From: Bacteroidales bacterium M8
Lineage (GTDB): Bacteria; Bacteroidota; Bacteroidia; Bacteroidales; Muribaculaceae
NCBI GenBank assembly: GCA_001689495.1
Contig: LUJS01000026.1
Span: 1 to 58,274, forward strand
DNA: 58,274 nucleotides
Direction: 5' to 3'
Shown piece by piece: positions 35,220 through 43,879 of this stretch. Under the pieces are notes generated by a model, which was not told the origin of the DNA, ran no database searches, and saw nothing but the letters and a program-made list of their open reading frames with translations. A program made the position numbers and the translations under genes. Within the stretch, counting starts at the first letter, position 1. Each line of letters begins with the position of its first letter.

Positions 35220-35810
35220 TTAAATCTCTTTGGTAAATGTGAATAGCCTGTATTCCTCTTGTTCTGAAGAATATTCAGGTATGAGCAGACTTGACTGTTC
35301 TATGAATCCATGAGCTGGATAATACTCAAAAGAGCATGTCGTATCTGTCCATAATGCCATACGGTTATAGCCTCGTTTACGAAGTATCTCAGTTACGTAA
35401 TTAAGCAAAAGCTTTCCGTATCCATTGGCAGTACTCATAAACAGAGCCAGTTTGAAGGTCTTGCAATCAAGTAACTTTCTACATTCTTCGTCGGCTTTTA
35501 TATGATAGGCCCTTTGGGTCATAAGCCATTCCCGTTCTTTGTCATTAAGAACGGATAACTGATATTCATAAAAATCTTCGGGGTGCGACATGGAATCTGC
35601 CGTCCCTGCGAAAACTACCGCTATAATCTTCCCTCCTTCGGCTATTTTGAAAGAGAGTTCCGGTTCTATATAATTGTTTCTGACAATCATTCCGCAAGCG
35701 GCTTTCAGGAGACTATCCGATGTGTCGGCAAAATAATCTTTCCAACATTCAGCTACTAATTCAGTTATTTCCGGAATATCTTCCGGTGTTACCGGTTGTA
35801 TTTCAAACAT
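35220..35810 (-). CDS. GNAT-family N-acetyltransferase
   Basis: 196 residues when started at MFEIQPVTPEDIPEI, just after the stop of the upstream sirtuin gene; an ATG 24 nt upstream overlaps that gene and is less likely. GYGKLLLNYVTEILRKRGYN is the acetyl-CoA loop (motif A), and WTDTTCSFEYYPAHGFIE is the terminal motif B with the usual Phe/Tyr. It lies between two sirtuin-like genes in one operon, which suggests modification and reversal acting on the same target; this is inferred. Confidence 0.8.
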   Translation of the reverse strand: MFEIQPVTPEDIPEITELVAECWKDYFADTSDSLLKAACGMIVRNNYIEPELSFKIAEGGKIIAVVFAGTADSMSHPEDFYEYQLSVLNDKEREWLMTQRAYHIKADEECRKLLDCKTFKLALFMSTANGYGKLLLNYVTEILRKRGYNRMALWTDTTCSFEYYPAHGFIEQSSLLIPEYSSEQEEYRLFTFTKEI

Positions 35811-35811
35811 A

Positions 35812-36714
35812 TCAGTATATCTTTCCTGAGTCAAAAATATTCTTCCTGTCCTCTCGTACTAAATGATCGGTAGGTTTGCCGAGAGCTTCTCTCAACACAA
35901 AGGCGATGTCATCCTGTATGTCAAGGCTCTTGGATGCTATCTCCTTGGGAATAATGGCGTGTTTGGGGTTGACTGTGATATAGAACGCATCAGGCCACTG
36001 ATAGACCATGTTCATGAAAGGCTCTTTGATGAACATCGGTGTCATCATACCCACGCCTAACTCAAGGAACAACACCTTTTTCTTCATGTTGTCTCTGAGA
36101 AATTTCATATAGCGTTCAAACTCACGCTCATATTCTTTACCTTGAAGAAATTCGCGAGAGCGGACCCAATCAACCATTTCACCGCCACACTTAGGGCATT
36201 TTGGAATTAACTTTTCAGGCAGACTATCGCCTTCTATCTTATCAATGAGATTGTAAACCATCTCCTTATTGTAATAGATAGCATCGTGACAACGCCGCTT
36301 GCACTGGAAATATCTAAAATCTCCTTGAAGCCGTGTTATACGCTCGGCGGGAAAAAGTCTGAATAACTGAGCGTCTTGATTCGTGGTCACTATGTAATAG
36401 TTTTTACCATGCAGCAATTCCGCAAGGTCTTTATAAGTTTCTCCGGTAGGGACCTCATAAAGATGTTTTATTGAACGGAGTAATAATGCCCAGTGTTCAC
36501 CTATCGTCAGACGTCTGTCATAGTAGGCATCGAATAGATTGCGGACATCATACTTCTCTCGCAGGCTTCCGGCCATTTTTTTGTAATCATCATCATCCTG
36601 ATAATAGAATCTGAGACCACTTGCGGCAGACATGCCAGAGGCGGTGCCTACTACTATTGCATCGGCACTATCAATCTTCTTTTTTAGAATATCTATTTTT
36701 TCTTTATCGGTCAT
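35812..36714 (-). CDS. Sirtuin-like protein B (SirTM-like, with zinc ribbon)
   Basis: 300 residues when started at MTDKEKI; 23 upstream codons in frame lack support. NAD site VVGTASGMSAASG at residues 21-33, TTNQDAQ at 110-116, and RLQGDFRYFQC at 128-138, where Gln130 replaces the catalytic His of class I sirtuins, as in SirTM. Cys138, Cys142 and the pair CPKC (173-176) form a zinc site. First gene after the P-type ATPase, 52 nt downstream with no terminator, so probably co-transcribed with the metal genes. Confidence 0.78.
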   Translation of the reverse strand: MTDKEKIDILKKKIDSADAIVVGTASGMSAASGLRFYYQDDDDYKKMAGSLREKYDVRNLFDAYYDRRLTIGEHWALLLRSIKHLYEVPTGETYKDLAELLHGKNYYIVTTNQDAQLFRLFPAERITRLQGDFRYFQCKRRCHDAIYYNKEMVYNLIDKIEGDSLPEKLIPKCPKCGGEMVDWVRSREFLQGKEYEREFERYMKFLRDNMKKKVLFLELGVGMMTPMFIKEPFMNMVYQWPDAFYITVNPKHAIIPKEIASKSLDIQDDIAFVLREALGKPTDHLVREDRKNIFDSGKIY

Positions 36715-36766
36715 AATATCATCTTTTTGATATTGATAACAACAATTCAGCGAATATGAGGGTTTA

Positions 36767-38677
36767 TCAGATTTTTCGGACATACATTGCCCTGATTGCG
36801 TTAAGAACCGCCAGAATCATGACACCGACATCCGCGAAAATTGCGAGCCACATGTTGACGATACCGAAAACACCGAGTATAAGGCACACACCTTTTATAC
36901 CGAGTGCCATAATTATATTTTCCCAAACAATGCGGAGGCATTTACGCGATATGCGTATTGCTTTGCCGATTTTTCGGGGATCATCATCCATAAGCACCAC
37001 GTCGGCAGCCTCTATCGCAGCATCGCTTCCGACAGCACCCATAGCAATACCAAGGTCTGCACGAGACAGTACAGGTGCATCGTTAATGCCGTCGCCGACA
37101 AATGCTACCTTAGCATCTGCTTTGGTTTCTTGAAGTATATTTTCAAGACGCGACACTTTATCGGCCGGAAGTAACTGGCTGTAAACTCGTTTTATCCCTA
37201 AATTTTCAGCGGTTTGTTCTGCAACCGCTTTAGCGTCTCCGGTCAGCATGACTGTAAGTCCGACGCCTGAACGATATAAATCAGAAATAGCCTCCTTCGA
37301 GGTCGGTTTGACCACATCTCCAAGCACTATATGACCGACATAGGAGTTGTTGATGGCGATATGCACAATTGTTCCGGCTGTGTGGCAATGGCAAGGTTCA
37401 ATGTTGAGACTGCGCATGAGTTTCTCATTACCTACCGCTACTTGGTTGCCGTCGATCAAAACCGTTATTCCATGCCCGCTGATTTCTTTAAGATCTGTCA
37501 TGCGACTGCGGTCAATCTTATGTCCGTATGCGCGAAGGATAGATTTCCCGATGGGATGAGAAGATGATGATTCGGCGATAGCTGCATATTCCAATAGTTG
37601 AGCCTTACGTTCTTTAAGGTTCCGGTCATTATGGTCATGAAACGCAATTACTTCAAACACCCCTTGTGTAAGTGTTCCCGTCTTATCAAAGACCACTGTT
37701 TTTACTTTTGAAAGCGTCTCAAGAATATTCGCGCCTTTTACAAGTATTCCTTCACGACTTGCACCTCCGATTCCGGCAAAGAAAGACAGAGGGATACTTA
37801 CAACAAGGGCGCAAGGACAGCTGATTACCAAGAAGACCAAAGCTCGATATACCCATGTCTCGAAAGTCGCAAAGTCAAATGGAGCATCTTTGAACAACAT
37901 CAGAAACAACGGAGGCAGAATTGCAAGAGCCAATGCACCGTAACATACCGCTGGAGTATAAACTCTCGCAAAACGGGCGATGAAATTTTCTGACTTGGAT
38001 TTTCGGGAAGCAGAATCTTCCACAAGTTCAAGTATCTTGGAAACTGTTGACTCTCCAAAATCCTTGGTAGTCTTGATTTTAAGAATACCCGACAGGTTTA
38101 TGCTGCCGCTTATAACCTCGTCGTCCTTGCGCACCTCACGAGGTAGTGATTCTCCGGTCAGAGCTGACGTGTTAAGTGATGATTCTCCCGAAACCACAAC
38201 GCCATCAATAGGGATTTTTTCTCCGGGCTGAACTATTATAATCTGTCCGACTTCCACATCGTCCGGGTCAACTTTTATAATAGCCCCGTCCTGCTCAATG
38301 TTAGCATAGTCCGGACGAATATCCATCAACGCAGCTATATTCCTGCGACTTTTGCCTACTGCATAGCTCTGGAAAAACTCGCCTATCTGGTAGAAAAGCA
38401 TAACGGCAATAGCTTCAAGATAGTCACCGCTCTTTTCGTATATCGCCAGTGCAAAAGCACCGATGGTCGCTACCGCCATCAGGAAGTTTTCATCAAAAAC
38501 ACGTCCATTGATGATTCCTGCCCACGCTTTCTTCAATATATCTCCACCTATAATCAGATACACGATGAGGTATAACGAAAGCTGAAGCCATCCTGTGACA
38601 TCAATGAACAGCAATGCAACAGTCATTATCAGTGCGATAATGATACGTGCAAGCATATTGCGTTGTTTCTTGTTCAT
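36767..38677 (-). CDS. P1B-type heavy-metal ATPase (Zn/Cd/Pb class)
   Basis: 636 residues. Transport motif CPC at 287-289 in transmembrane helix 6, phosphorylated Asp331 in DKTGTLT, an SSSHPIG motif near 375 and GDGINDAPVL in the hinge. The C-terminal helix has FADVGVM, the D-x-G of the zinc/cadmium (P1B-2) group. There is no N-terminal HMA domain; the separate 71-aa HMA protein upstream (38740-38955) probably takes its place. Expected to move divalent metal across the inner membrane, usually outward. Follows the hairpin terminator 38694-38721, so its level should be below that of the HMA protein. Confidence 0.9.
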   Translation of the reverse strand: MNKKQRNMLARIIIALIMTVALLFIDVTGWLQLSLYLIVYLIIGGDILKKAWAGIINGRVFDENFLMAVATIGAFALAIYEKSGDYLEAIAVMLFYQIGEFFQSYAVGKSRRNIAALMDIRPDYANIEQDGAIIKVDPDDVEVGQIIIVQPGEKIPIDGVVVSGESSLNTSALTGESLPREVRKDDEVISGSINLSGILKIKTTKDFGESTVSKILELVEDSASRKSKSENFIARFARVYTPAVCYGALALAILPPLFLMLFKDAPFDFATFETWVYRALVFLVISCPCALVVSIPLSFFAGIGGASREGILVKGANILETLSKVKTVVFDKTGTLTQGVFEVIAFHDHNDRNLKERKAQLLEYAAIAESSSSHPIGKSILRAYGHKIDRSRMTDLKEISGHGITVLIDGNQVAVGNEKLMRSLNIEPCHCHTAGTIVHIAINNSYVGHIVLGDVVKPTSKEAISDLYRSGVGLTVMLTGDAKAVAEQTAENLGIKRVYSQLLPADKVSRLENILQETKADAKVAFVGDGINDAPVLSRADLGIAMGAVGSDAAIEAADVVLMDDDPRKIGKAIRISRKCLRIVWENIIMALGIKGVCLILGVFGIVNMWLAIFADVGVMILAVLNAIRAMYVRKI

Positions 38678-38693
38678 AAGGTCAGTATTAAAA

Positions 38694-38721
38694 ACAGTCC
38701 GACCTTGCTTAGCCGGACTGT
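38694..38721 (-). terminator. Terminator between the HMA and P-type ATPase genes
   Basis: Read on the minus strand, ACAGTCCG pairs with CGGACTGT and is followed by TTTTTAA. It lies 18 nt after the HMA stop and 16 nt before the ATPase start. It would terminate most transcripts and let a fraction read into the ATPase and sirtuin genes. Confidence 0.65.
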
Positions 38722-38739
38722 CAATTGCTCAAATTTGTC

Positions 38740-38955
38740 TTAGAGAATCTCAAAGTCAGATTCAACTTTCTTAGCGGCTTTAAGCACATTTGCCATTACT
38801 GCGTCCTCATCAACGCCTTCTTCAAAGGTTACTTTCATTTTCTGTGTCATGAAAGAAATAGAAAGGTCTTTTACTCCTTCTACTTTTTTTGCCGCTTCTT
38901 CTACGAGGTTTGCGCAGTTTGCGCAATCGACCTCAATTTTGAATGTCTTGCTCAT
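38740..38955 (-). CDS. Stand-alone HMA metal-binding protein
   Basis: 71 residues forming one heavy-metal-associated domain: KIEVDCANCANLVEEAAKKV with the metal-binding pair Cys-Ala-Asn-Cys (about residues 11-14), then a basic/acidic helical end (ESDFEIL). It can deliver metal to the P-type ATPase in the cytoplasm. Transcribed from the palindrome-controlled promoter at 38990-39024, back to back with the psd promoter. Confidence 0.88.
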   Translation of the reverse strand: MSKTFKIEVDCANCANLVEEAAKKVEGVKDLSISFMTQKMKVTFEEGVDEDAVMANVLKAAKKVESDFEIL

Positions 38956-38989
38956 ATTTCATTATATTTATGTTGTTTATTTTCCGATG

Positions 38990-39024
38990 CAAAATTACAT
39001 TACGGAATATGCAAACCATTTGCA
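38990..39024 (-). promoter_or_regulatory. Operator-promoter of the HMA/ATPase operon (Fur-like box 1)
   Basis: On the minus strand: TGCAAATGGTTTGCA (39024-39010), 12 nt, then TAATTTTG (38997-38990). The outer six bases of each half of the 15-bp palindrome match perfectly. The same layout occurs at four other promoters in this block. Confidence 0.75.
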
Positions 39025-39041
39025 AAGTTGAGGTTGGTAAT

Positions 39042-39076
39042 TGCAAATAGGTTGCACTGATTTGTAAATAACTTTG
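39042..39076 (+). promoter_or_regulatory. Operator-promoter of psd (Fur-like box 2)
   Basis: TGCAAATAGGTTGCA (39042-39056), 12 nt, TAACTTTG (39069-39076). Divergent from box 1, with 17 nt between the two palindromes. Confidence 0.75.
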
Positions 39077-39097
39077 TATCAAAAAACTGGCATTATT

Positions 39098-39775
39098 ATG
39101 AAAATAAACAAGGAGGGTTACAGTGTAATCATTATTGCAGGGCTTCTGTGTCTTGCAATTTGGCTTGTATTCTATCGTATGATTATTTCTCACGAAAACA
39201 CTGCGTTAATATGGTGTGGCTCTATATTCCTTTTTGTTTTCTGGTTTTTCATTATATCTTTTTTCAGAGAACCGAGAAGGACTACAATTCATGATGATGA
39301 GCTTATATTTGCTCCTTGTGATGGAACTGTTGTGGTTGTAGAAAATGTGTATGAAAGAGAATTTTTACAAGAAGATATGATTCAAGTTTCCATTTTCATG
39401 TCTATGACGAATATACATATGAATTGGACTCCCGTAAGCGGTGTAATTGAATATTTCAAATATCATCCCGGTCGCCATCTTCTTGCATGGCTACCAAAAT
39501 CATCTGTTGATAATGAGCATACATCAACAGTTGTCAGATTATACTCCGGACACAGGGTATTGTTCAGGCAAATTGCCGGTTTACTGGCACGCCGCATTGT
39601 TTCATACTATAAAAAAGGTGATGCCGTTAAGCAAAATAGTGTGTTCGGCTTTATTAAATTCGGCTCTCGTATGGACATAATAGTCCCAGCGAATAGTGAA
39701 ATATTGGTTGAGATTGGTGATAAAGTTGCAGGTTCCCAGACACCCATTGTACGATTAAGGAAGACGGAAGTATAA
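39098..39775 (+). CDS. psd: Phosphatidylserine decarboxylase
   Basis: 225 residues when started at MKINKEGYS; eight upstream codons in frame are unlikely. One or two membrane helices (about 8-30 and 38-55), FREPRRT and APCDGTVVVVE of the short archaeal-type Psd family, and the self-cleavage site FGSRMDI with Gly189-Ser190, where the pyruvoyl group forms. Makes phosphatidylethanolamine from phosphatidylserine in the inner membrane. It is unusual as cargo and is under the same palindrome as the metal genes, so it may adapt the envelope to metal stress. Confidence 0.85.
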   Translation: MKINKEGYSVIIIAGLLCLAIWLVFYRMIISHENTALIWCGSIFLFVFWFFIISFFREPRRTTIHDDELIFAPCDGTVVVVENVYEREFLQEDMIQVSIFMSMTNIHMNWTPVSGVIEYFKYHPGRHLLAWLPKSSVDNEHTSTVVRLYSGHRVLFRQIAGLLARRIVSYYKKGDAVKQNSVFGFIKFGSRMDIIVPANSEILVEIGDKVAGSQTPIVRLRKTEV

Positions 39776-39855
39776 TCATAAAATAGCTCCGGCATTAACT
39801 CCTATATTATTAAGGCCATGTATGATTTGGAGTTTCGTATAATTCCACTTGTATT

Positions 39856-39890
39856 TGCAACCGGTTTGCAGGAGTTATATCGTATCTTTG
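39856..39890 (+). promoter_or_regulatory. Operator-promoter of the Fur-like gene (box 3)
   Basis: TGCAACCGGTTTGCA (39856-39870), 12 nt, TATCTTTG (39883-39890), 15 nt before the ATG at 39906. Suggests autoregulation of the Fur-like gene. Confidence 0.75.
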
Positions 39891-39905
39891 CACAAAATTT
39901 AGAAT

Positions 39906-40325
39906 ATGAACAATCTTAATATAGAGAATATATTAAAAGCCAAAGGCGTAAAACCTACGTCTAACCGAATACTCGTGCTCAAAGAATTGACAAAAGCTTC
40001 AAATCCTGTAAGCCTTGCTGACTTGGAGGAATTCATGGGGTTTTCTATGGATAAAGCGAGTATCTTCAGAGTCCTTGAACTTTTTGCCGAAAATGATGTC
40101 GTTCATGTAATTGAAGATGGCAGCCGTTCCCTTAAATATGAACTGTGTCACAGCAATGACCATCACACGATTTCCGATCAACACGTTCATTTTTATTGTG
40201 AACAGTGTAAGGAAACTTATTGTTTTGAGACAGTTTCCGTGCCGGTAATAGATATTCCTGACGGCTTTCATCCTCACGCAATCAATTATATGATAAAGGG
40301 CATTTGTCCGAAATGCTACAAATAA
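39906..40325 (+). CDS. Fur-family metalloregulator (Zur-like)
   Basis: 139 residues. The N-terminal winged helix (KGVKPTSNRILVLKELTKA, then ASIFRVLELFAENDVVHVI) is followed by a C-terminal dimerisation domain with two CxxC pairs, CEQC and CPKC, as structural zinc site, and a His-rich stretch (NDHHTISDQHVHF) as sensory site. Fur-family dimers bind 15-bp 7-1-7 palindromes; such a box is present before its own gene and four neighbours. It is the best candidate for the regulator of this block. Which metal it senses cannot be told from sequence; zinc is likely given the P1B-2 ATPase. Confidence 0.85.
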   Translation: MNNLNIENILKAKGVKPTSNRILVLKELTKASNPVSLADLEEFMGFSMDKASIFRVLELFAENDVVHVIEDGSRSLKYELCHSNDHHTISDQHVHFYCEQCKETYCFETVSVPVIDIPDGFHPHAINYMIKGICPKCYK

Positions 40326-40348
40326 AAATATTGATATATTTTTTTAGC

Positions 40349-41125
40349 ATGAAGATAACACAGATTAGAAACGCTACTTTAATCATTGAATACGCAGGCA
40401 AACGATTTCTAATTGATCCTATGCTTGGAGCAAAAGGGTCATTTCTGCCTTATCCTTTTGCCGGAAACTGGAATAAGAATCCGATAGTGGAACTGCCGTT
40501 AAGCGTTGGTGAAATTCTACACAATATTGATGCTGTCATTGCAACACATTATCATTTTGACCACCTTGATCCAACAGCCTTTAAGGTTATCCCTAAAGGA
40601 ATGAAGGTTTTTGTTAAAGATGAAAGAAACCGCAGACTGTTTATAAAGAAGGGATTTTCTAATGTGGAAGTTTTAGGCAACAATACTCTTTTTGGAGGAA
40701 TCAAATTAAGTAAAACCCCGGCAAAACATGGAACATATCCACTTTTGGTCTATGTTGGTAGTGCCTGTGGTGTAACATTTGAGCATAGGGATGAAAAAAA
40801 ACTATATCTAACAGGAGATACTATTTGGTATGATGGAGTAAGAGAGGTGTTAGATTTATTTCATCCTGATATTATCATTGCGAATTCCGGAGGCAATAAG
40901 ATAAAAGGATTTCACAGATTGATTATGAATCATGAGGATGTACTATCGCTCCATAATTATGCACCAGAGTCGATAATCGTTGCTACACATCTTGAAGGAG
41001 TCAATCATAATATGGTAACCCGGAGTTTTTTGAGGGAATTATCTATAAATAACGAATTCTCTGATAAACTTTTGATACCTGATGATGGCGAGACGCTTTG
41101 CTTTGAAAGGGATATGATGGATTAA
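40349..41125 (+). CDS. MBL-fold (UlaG-like) metallohydrolase
   Basis: 258 residues when started at MKITQIRNATLII, the usual start of UlaG-like proteins. THYHFDHLDP at about residues 64-73 is the HxHxDH zinc motif; a further metal ligand lies in TGDTIWYDG and VATHLEGVNHN supplies the last histidine. Cytosolic hydrolase, substrate unknown. The start lies 23 nt after the Fur-like gene, so they are probably co-transcribed. Confidence 0.8.
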   Translation: MKITQIRNATLIIEYAGKRFLIDPMLGAKGSFLPYPFAGNWNKNPIVELPLSVGEILHNIDAVIATHYHFDHLDPTAFKVIPKGMKVFVKDERNRRLFIKKGFSNVEVLGNNTLFGGIKLSKTPAKHGTYPLLVYVGSACGVTFEHRDEKKLYLTGDTIWYDGVREVLDLFHPDIIIANSGGNKIKGFHRLIMNHEDVLSLHNYAPESIIVATHLEGVNHNMVTRSFLRELSINNEFSDKLLIPDDGETLCFERDMMD

Positions 41126-41220
41126 AAAAGCTTCATAAGCAACTAACTATTTTCATTTCAACTGGTAAATACGTCTAAATGGTAGGACATTCTTTTATGA
41201 ATCGTTCTACCATTTATCTT

Positions 41221-41255
41221 TGTAAACAGGTTGCATGAGACATAGGGTAATTTTG
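41221..41255 (+). promoter_or_regulatory. Operator-promoter of the outer-membrane receptor (box 4)
   Basis: TGTAAACAGGTTGCA (41221-41235), 12 nt, TAATTTTG (41248-41255). The left half differs from the consensus at one base. Confidence 0.7.
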
Positions 41256-41283
41256 CGGTCAGAAAACAAATACCACTGTGATT

Positions 41284-43767
41284 ATGAAAATAAAATTACC
41301 ATTCGCCTTTGCGACAGCCTTGATGATTGCCGGAAACGCTTATGCCGACGGCGATATACGGGGCGTGGTTTTCAGCAAGAATTCGGCTGAGCCACTCGAC
41401 TTCGTGAGTGTCCAACTCGTTAATCCGGAAACCGGAGTGCCTATGCAAATCGGAACCATGACAGATGAGAAGGGCTCGTTTGTCATCGAAAAAGCTCCAG
41501 CTGGTAAATACGTGATCCGATTCAGCAATATTGGAAGTATCACTCAGGAACGTGAGATTCTAATTGCTGATGAAGAATTGAATATTGGCAGAATTGATCT
41601 TGCCGACGATACAAAGCTGCTTCAGGAAGTCGTCGTGACCGGACAAAAAAGCCAGATGTCAGTAAATTCGGAGCATAGGGTGTTCAATGTAAGCTCCAAT
41701 ATCTCGTCAGCCGGTGCTTCTGCCGATGAACTTCTTGCTGCCGTGCCATCCGTAGATGTAAACAGCGATGGTGAGATTTCATTACGAGGTAATTCCGATG
41801 TGATGGTGTGGATCAACGGCAAGGAAATGGGAATGAACGCAGATAATCGTGCCCAATTTCTCCGTCAAATACCTGCCGAAACAATAGAGAGCATCGAGGT
41901 TATGACGAATCCTTCGTCTAAGCACAGCACCGAGGGAACAGCCGGTATCATCAATATCCGACTGAAAGAGGACCACCGTCACGGTTATTTCGGAAGTGCC
42001 GAGGCGGACATTGATACTCGCGGAAATGCCAATGCCAATTTCAATATCAATTATAATGAAGGCAAATTTGAGACATTTGTCGGAATTGGCCTTAAATCAC
42101 ACCACAATCCCGGTGGCATGACATCGCGTCGCTCATACGACAAAGGTTACTACCTGAATTCAGACGGCGAGAACAAGAAACATGAAAACAGTGCTTTCTT
42201 GCGTCTGGGAACAAACTTCAAACCCGACGAACACAACACCGTATATCTGAGCGCAATCGGTACTCTCGGTCACAAATGGGGGCATACGACAACGACCCAT
42301 CTGAGCAATCTCCCCGGACAATGGGCAAGCAATGTCAATCATTCGCACGAGAGCGGCGACACTCGTGGTGCCAACATTATGCTCGGATACCGACATCTGT
42401 TCAGTCATGATCATCATATTGACATGAACGTCAGCTATAACATCTGGCAGGGGCCCAATGACAATAGATTTCATGAAAACGAAACTTGGGCAGACGGCTC
42501 CGAAGAATCAATATGGCAAAGCCAGCATCAGGATGTGAAAATCAGCAACTGGGAGGCAGCTCTCGACTACTCATATAAATTCATGCCTTGGTTGCGTTTT
42601 GAGGCCGGATATAAGGGCAATTACAATCACGAAAATAGCCCAGCGTCTTACTCCGCCGGGTTGAATGCCGACAATCTTTCTCCTCTTGACGATCTTTATA
42701 ACCGTTTCAAATACGACACAGATATATCCGCTCTTTATGTCAATTTCTCAGGCCATTACGAGCAACTTACTTTCTCAGCCGGACTCAGAGGCGAGGCATG
42801 GCAGATACGCACTCGCTCGCTTGGCTATGGCCAGACTGACAATGATGTTCCGGAGTTCAAGAAAAATGATTTTGCCCTGTTCCCGTCAGCATCGCTTGGC
42901 TGGTCATTCCTTGACAATAATGAGCTCAAACTTAATTATTCTCGAAGAATAAATCGCCCCTTCGGACCTCAATTGAACACGTTTGAGAACATTTCCGACC
43001 CTTCGGAAGTCCATCTTGGCAATCCGTTGATTCTGCCTGAATACAGTAATGCTGTTGAGTTGTCCTATATCAGAAACTGGAGCAACCACATGCTTTCCAT
43101 TTCGGGATACCTGCGCTCAAACACCGATATGATCAGCCACGTCAGTTTCCTTGCGCCTATGGCATCTGACCCGAATGTCAATACAATGTACTACGGTCAT
43201 GCCAACGTAGGAAATATGATGAACACAGGTGTCGAGATTATTTCGCGCAACACTCTTTTCAATCGCCTGACACTCACAACAACCGTCAACCTCTATAACA
43301 GTCATCTCAAGGCATGGAACACCGACTACCCTTTGCATGATGATTTTTATCAAGTTCACGGTGACCGACAAAACCGCTTCGTGTGGGATGTGCGCTGCAT
43401 GGCCTCGGTGCGCTTGCCTTGGGATATGACCTTCCAAGCAACAGGACGCTACAATTCACGACGGCTGACCGCGCAGGGTACTCTTGAATCAGACTGGGAT
43501 GTTGAAGCCGGTCTGAAGAAAAATATCGGAGCTTGGGGCATTTCGCTGATGTGCAAGGATATATTCAACTCGAAAGAAACGCATAACATCCTATACGGCA
43601 ATGGCTACACTCAGTCAATTAGCAAGTGGACCGGAGGCCGGACATTGCGCCTTGCCGTTACATTTAATTTCGGCAAAACCCACAGCCACGAACATGACCA
43701 TGATCACGGTCCTCACAACCACATCGACACCGGTGGTTATGGCGACGAACATCACCACCACCATTAA
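41284..43767 (+). CDS. TonB-dependent-receptor-like outer-membrane protein with His-rich tail
   Basis: 827 residues when started at the ATG (a GTG two codons upstream is possible). Signal peptide of about 21 residues (cut near NAYA-DG), a carboxypeptidase-regulatory-like domain (about residues 25-95), a plug-like domain with EVVVTGQKS and SIEVMTNPSSKH, and a C-terminal barrel of the outer-membrane beta-barrel family 3. The last 30 residues hold about 14 histidines, including HSHEHDHDHG and a final run of five. The tail suggests zinc, cobalt, nickel or copper binding at the cell surface. Controlled by box 4. Confidence 0.82.
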   Translation: MKIKLPFAFATALMIAGNAYADGDIRGVVFSKNSAEPLDFVSVQLVNPETGVPMQIGTMTDEKGSFVIEKAPAGKYVIRFSNIGSITQEREILIADEELNIGRIDLADDTKLLQEVVVTGQKSQMSVNSEHRVFNVSSNISSAGASADELLAAVPSVDVNSDGEISLRGNSDVMVWINGKEMGMNADNRAQFLRQIPAETIESIEVMTNPSSKHSTEGTAGIINIRLKEDHRHGYFGSAEADIDTRGNANANFNINYNEGKFETFVGIGLKSHHNPGGMTSRRSYDKGYYLNSDGENKKHENSAFLRLGTNFKPDEHNTVYLSAIGTLGHKWGHTTTTHLSNLPGQWASNVNHSHESGDTRGANIMLGYRHLFSHDHHIDMNVSYNIWQGPNDNRFHENETWADGSEESIWQSQHQDVKISNWEAALDYSYKFMPWLRFEAGYKGNYNHENSPASYSAGLNADNLSPLDDLYNRFKYDTDISALYVNFSGHYEQLTFSAGLRGEAWQIRTRSLGYGQTDNDVPEFKKNDFALFPSASLGWSFLDNNELKLNYSRRINRPFGPQLNTFENISDPSEVHLGNPLILPEYSNAVELSYIRNWSNHMLSISGYLRSNTDMISHVSFLAPMASDPNVNTMYYGHANVGNMMNTGVEIISRNTLFNRLTLTTTVNLYNSHLKAWNTDYPLHDDFYQVHGDRQNRFVWDVRCMASVRLPWDMTFQATGRYNSRRLTAQGTLESDWDVEAGLKKNIGAWGISLMCKDIFNSKETHNILYGNGYTQSISKWTGGRTLRLAVTFNFGKTHSHEHDHDHGPHNHIDTGGYGDEHHHHH

Positions 43768-43826
43768 TCATTCGATTGCTGATTGAATTTTTTCGGAGAT
43801 TGTCAATTTATGACAGTCTCCGTATT

Positions 43827-43861
43827 TGCAAATAGTTTGCGATTATGGTTCTATAATTTTG
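43827..43861 (+). promoter_or_regulatory. Operator-promoter of the efflux operon (box 5)
   Basis: TGCAAATAGTTTGCG (43827-43841), 12 nt, TAATTTTG (43854-43861), 18 nt before the ATG at 43880. The last base of the palindrome is changed. Confidence 0.7.
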
Positions 43862-43879
43862 CATCCAAAAATTAAACCG

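Noticed and set aside
34541..36714. Sir2-based antiphage defence system (such as Thoeris or DSR)
   Set aside because: Those use large SIR2 fusions or TIR/MLD partners. Here the proteins are short sirtuin-like enzymes in an operon with GNAT, HD and HAD genes, so a defence label is not justified, though not excluded.
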